Below, piece after piece: positions 6,755 to 7,102 of a DNA stretch of 7,102 bases. Made by a program: the position numbers and the translations under genes. The notes beneath the pieces are model-generated. The model had not been told where the DNA came from and made no database searches. It was given only the letters and a program-made list of their open reading frames with translations. The stretch lies in NCBI GenBank assembly GCA_016868485.1, contig VGGT01000098.1, forward strand, positions 1-7,102. Reading direction: 5' to 3'. Source of the DNA: Bacteroidota bacterium (GTDB lineage Bacteria; Bacteroidota; Bacteroidia; UBA7662). Every line of letters begins with the position of its first letter. Positions within the stretch are counted from its first letter, which is position 1.

Positions 6755-7102
6755 ATGTATACTTTATTTACCATTTTAATTATTTTGATTTGCGTTCTGC
6801 TTATTTTAATTGTATTGATTCAAAAGCCAAAAGGCGGAGGGGTCAGTGCCAATTTTGCAGGGAGCAGTCAACTCATGGGTGTTAAGAAGACCACCGATGT
6901 GGTGGAAAAATCTACTTGGATGTTGAGTTTGGCTTTATTGGTGTTTACCCTCACGATTAATTTGTGGATTGATCGCGGGGGCGAAGCACAAGATGCGACT
7001 CAACTCCGTGATAAAGCAGAATCGGTTGATGTGCCTGCGCCTGGTACTCCAGCGCCAATTGCTCCAGGTGCACAGTCGCCTGCTGCTGGGGGTACAGCGC
7101 CC
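6755..7102 (+). CDS. secG: Preprotein translocase subunit SecG, 3' end beyond window
   Basis: The frame from ATG 6755 is open for 116 codons to the window end. It encodes an N-terminal membrane helix (residues about 3-22, MYTLFTILIILICVLLILIV), then the SecG signature IQKPKGGGVSANFAGSSQLMGVKK (22-45), and a second helix at about 54-72 (WMLSLALLVFTLTINLWI). SecG is the small SecYEG subunit that assists SecA-driven protein export across the inner membrane. After the second helix comes a tail rich in Pro, Ala and Gly (from about residue 92: VPAPGTPAPIAPGAQ). This tail is much longer than in E. coli SecG but of a kind I recall in other Bacteroidota. It follows the preceding gene by 24 bases with no terminator between. 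Chaperonin genes groES/groEL are what I would expect further downstream, though they are outside this window. Confidence 0.95.
   Translation, partial: MYTLFTILIILICVLLILIVLIQKPKGGGVSANFAGSSQLMGVKKTTDVVEKSTWMLSLALLVFTLTINLWIDRGGEAQDATQLRDKAESVDVPAPGTPAPIAPGAQSPAAGGTAP

Noticed and set aside
1..7102. Mobile elements, CRISPR arrays, tRNA or rRNA genes
   Set aside because: I saw no transposase or integrase coding sequence, terminal inverted repeats, spaced repeats or tRNA-like cloverleaf; nearly all bases are used by the listed genes.

Overview
The window looks like ordinary chromosomal sequence from a member of the Bacteroidota. Four things point there. The 628-residue secreted protein ends in a Por/type IX secretion (T9SS) sorting domain. 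Two start regions carry TAnnTTTG -7 boxes, the form read by the Bacteroidota primary sigma factor. Starts lack Shine-Dalgarno sequences. The gene order miaB, sigma-54 activator, lptE-like, TPR-like protein, secG is one I recall as common in this phylum. Base composition looks close to balanced, and I cannot name the order or genus from this sequence.

Layout: positions 1-448 (minus strand) hold the first 149 codons of a long-chain acyl-CoA synthetase, cut by the window edge. Its likely promoter (about 470-477) sits just behind a strong intrinsic terminator (493-525) that ends the next minus-strand gene. That gene (544-2430) encodes a T9SS-exported Omp28-like protein with a thioredoxin-like CPPC domain and a jelly-roll-like adhesion domain. 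A 140-bp divergent intergenic region (2431-2570) contains a 16-bp tandem duplication and a good -7 box for the plus-strand operon.

From 2571 to the window end there is a tightly packed plus-strand operon: miaB (tRNA methylthiolation), a sigma-54 enhancer-binding protein without a sensory domain, an LptE-like lipoprotein (LPS transport to the outer membrane), a Bacteroidota-specific protein with a TPR-like C-terminus, and the start of secG (Sec translocon). Gaps are 14, -20, -1 and 24 nt, and I see no internal terminator, so these are probably co-transcribed. The common theme downstream of miaB is envelope biogenesis: protein export, LPS placement, and a transcription activator that may tie them to sigma-54.

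I do not see an undescribed defence, mobile or biosynthetic system here. The points most worth a second look are the sensor-less sigma-54 activator translationally overlapping lptE, the probable leaderless start of miaB, the surface-exported CPPC protein, and the tandem repeat in the divergent promoter region.
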